DNA from: Candidatus Binatia bacterium
GTDB taxonomy: Bacteria > Desulfobacterota_B > Binatia > UBA9968
DNA: 6,094 bases
NCBI GenBank assembly: GCA_025922795.1
Contig: JAICHC010000191.1
Span: 1-6,094 of the forward strand
Reading direction: 5' to 3'
How positions within the stretch are numbered: position 1 is the first letter of the stretch; each line of letters opens with the position of its first letter. Both the position numbers and the translations under genes were made by a program. This document shows, piece after piece, positions 5,728 to 6,094 of the stretch. The notes under the pieces are model-generated. The model worked only from the letters and a program-made list of their open reading frames with translations. It searched no databases and was not told the origin of the DNA.

Positions 5728-5735
5728 CTTCCTCC
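5728..5735 (-). promoter_or_regulatory. Ribosome binding site GGAGGAAG of the binding-protein gene
   Basis: The Shine-Dalgarno is placed five bases before ATG 5722 and decides that start over the in-frame GTG at 5737. Confidence 0.85.
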
Positions 5736-5934
5736 ACTGGATTAGACGATAGAATGCAGCAAAATCATCGGCGCCGCTTGTCGCGGTTAGCCACGGCTTG
5801 TTTTTAAACGAGGCGACTTCGCATTCGGAACGAAGCTCGAGGCGATGACGTAGCACGCCGACCCTGTGAGCAAGTCGATGAGAACGCATCGCGTATTCGA
5901 TTGATGAGTCTCGTCGCGCCTTAAGCTGCGCGAA

Positions 5935-5961
5935 CTTATGGAAAAGGGCAGGCCGTGTCAA
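5935..5961 (-). promoter_or_regulatory. Candidate sigma-70 promoter for the binding-protein gene
   Basis: On the minus strand a perfect TTGACA (-35, 5961-5956) is followed after 15 bases by CATAAG (-10-like, four of six matches, 5940-5935). The spacer is two bases shorter than ideal. Transcription would start near 5928 and give a leader of about 200 bases before ATG 5722. Confidence 0.3.
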
Positions 5962-6003
5962 GCCGAAATCGATTAAGGGTGACGTATACTCTGTGTGTAA
6001 ATT

Positions 6004-6026
6004 GGGTAGGGGGAGAGGGAGAGGGG
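6004..6026 (+). other. Four-tract G-quadruplex motif in a purine run
   Basis: Four G-tracts of 3, 5, 3 and 4 bases are separated by loops TA, AGA and AGA, which fits the canonical G3+N1-7 pattern. An all-purine stretch continues to 6032. The complementary strand reads CCCTCT-type sequence, which resembles simple intergenic tracts common in GC-rich bacteria. It lies about 45 bp upstream of the candidate tctC promoter. Confidence 0.5.
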
Positions 6027-6094
6027 AAAAAATGGCTTTCACAATCAGGCGAGGAACGAGGATCGAGAGATGGTTAAGGGTAAGGCCTAGCTCA

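Larger units (their letters stand above)
5736..6094. other. Upstream region with no supported gene
   Basis: The minus strand has an open frame of 107 codons (6042-5719). It overlaps the binding-protein start, begins with a PLPLP run made by the simple CCCTCT sequence, and has no family resemblance, so I treat it as chance. The region holds the candidate promoter at 5935-5961, the G-rich tract at 6004-6026 and a weak 5-bp hairpin at 5817-5835. On the plus strand an ATG at 6032 opens a frame that runs off the edge after 21 codons without recognisable content. Confidence 0.6.

Noticed and set aside
5741..5746. TCTAAT (minus strand), five of six matches to a -10 box just before the binding-protein gene
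   Set aside because: Transcription would start inside the ribosome binding site, and no -35 element is present at the right distance.
5719..6042. Minus-strand frame of 107 codons upstream of the binding protein
   Set aside because: It starts with PLPLP from a simple CCCTCT tract, overlaps the binding-protein start and ribosome binding site, and shows no domain. It is treated as a chance frame.
6032..6094. Plus-strand ATG behind AGGGGA opening a 21-codon frame that runs off the window
   Set aside because: It is too short to judge, and the apparent ribosome binding site is part of the purine tract. No recognisable protein start.

Overview
The window is ordinary-looking bacterial DNA, about 55-60 % GC by eye. 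It has tight gene spacing, strong AGGAGG-type ribosome binding sites and at least one GTG start. The Bug/TctC-type periplasmic binding protein, the amidohydrolase-2 enzyme, the single-cluster ferredoxin and the paired short-chain dehydrogenases together resemble environmental Proteobacteria or uncultured lineages such as Tectomicrobia or Binatota. That placement is inference; no rRNA or other marker gene is present.

Layout, left to right. Bases 48-563 (+) encode a Nudix hydrolase with a perfect Nudix box. Bases 629-1372 and 1369-2118 (+) encode two complete, dissimilar short-chain dehydrogenases that overlap by the four bases ATGA and are almost certainly translationally coupled. Bases 2119-2513 form a 395-bp gap with no convincing gene but several inverted repeats, including two stems in pseudoknot order and a 14-bp perfect palindrome flanked by 7-base direct repeats. 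Bases 2514-3068 (+) encode a small protein with a near-consensus ClpX zinc-binding module but no ATPase, followed by a second C4 module with identical cysteine spacing.

The right half is on the minus strand and is transcribed right to left. It runs from an exported TctC/Bug solute-binding protein (4697-5722), through a terminator-like hairpin (4560-4598), to a metal-dependent amidohydrolase-2 protein (3420-4532) and a small three-cysteine ferredoxin (3118-3336). The plus and minus blocks converge at 3069-3117. The last 370 bases hold a candidate promoter for tctC, a four-tract G-quadruplex motif and no supported gene.

Working interpretation (inference): the minus-strand genes look like a small catabolic unit. 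A periplasmic protein captures a carboxylate, an amidohydrolase or decarboxylase acts on it or on a derivative, and a ferredoxin serves an oxidoreductase encoded elsewhere. The SDR pair may carry out alcohol/ketone or 3-oxoacyl redox steps. No CRISPR array, mobile element, tRNA or rRNA is visible. The least conventional item is the tandem ClpX-type zinc-finger protein with the structured gap in front of it.
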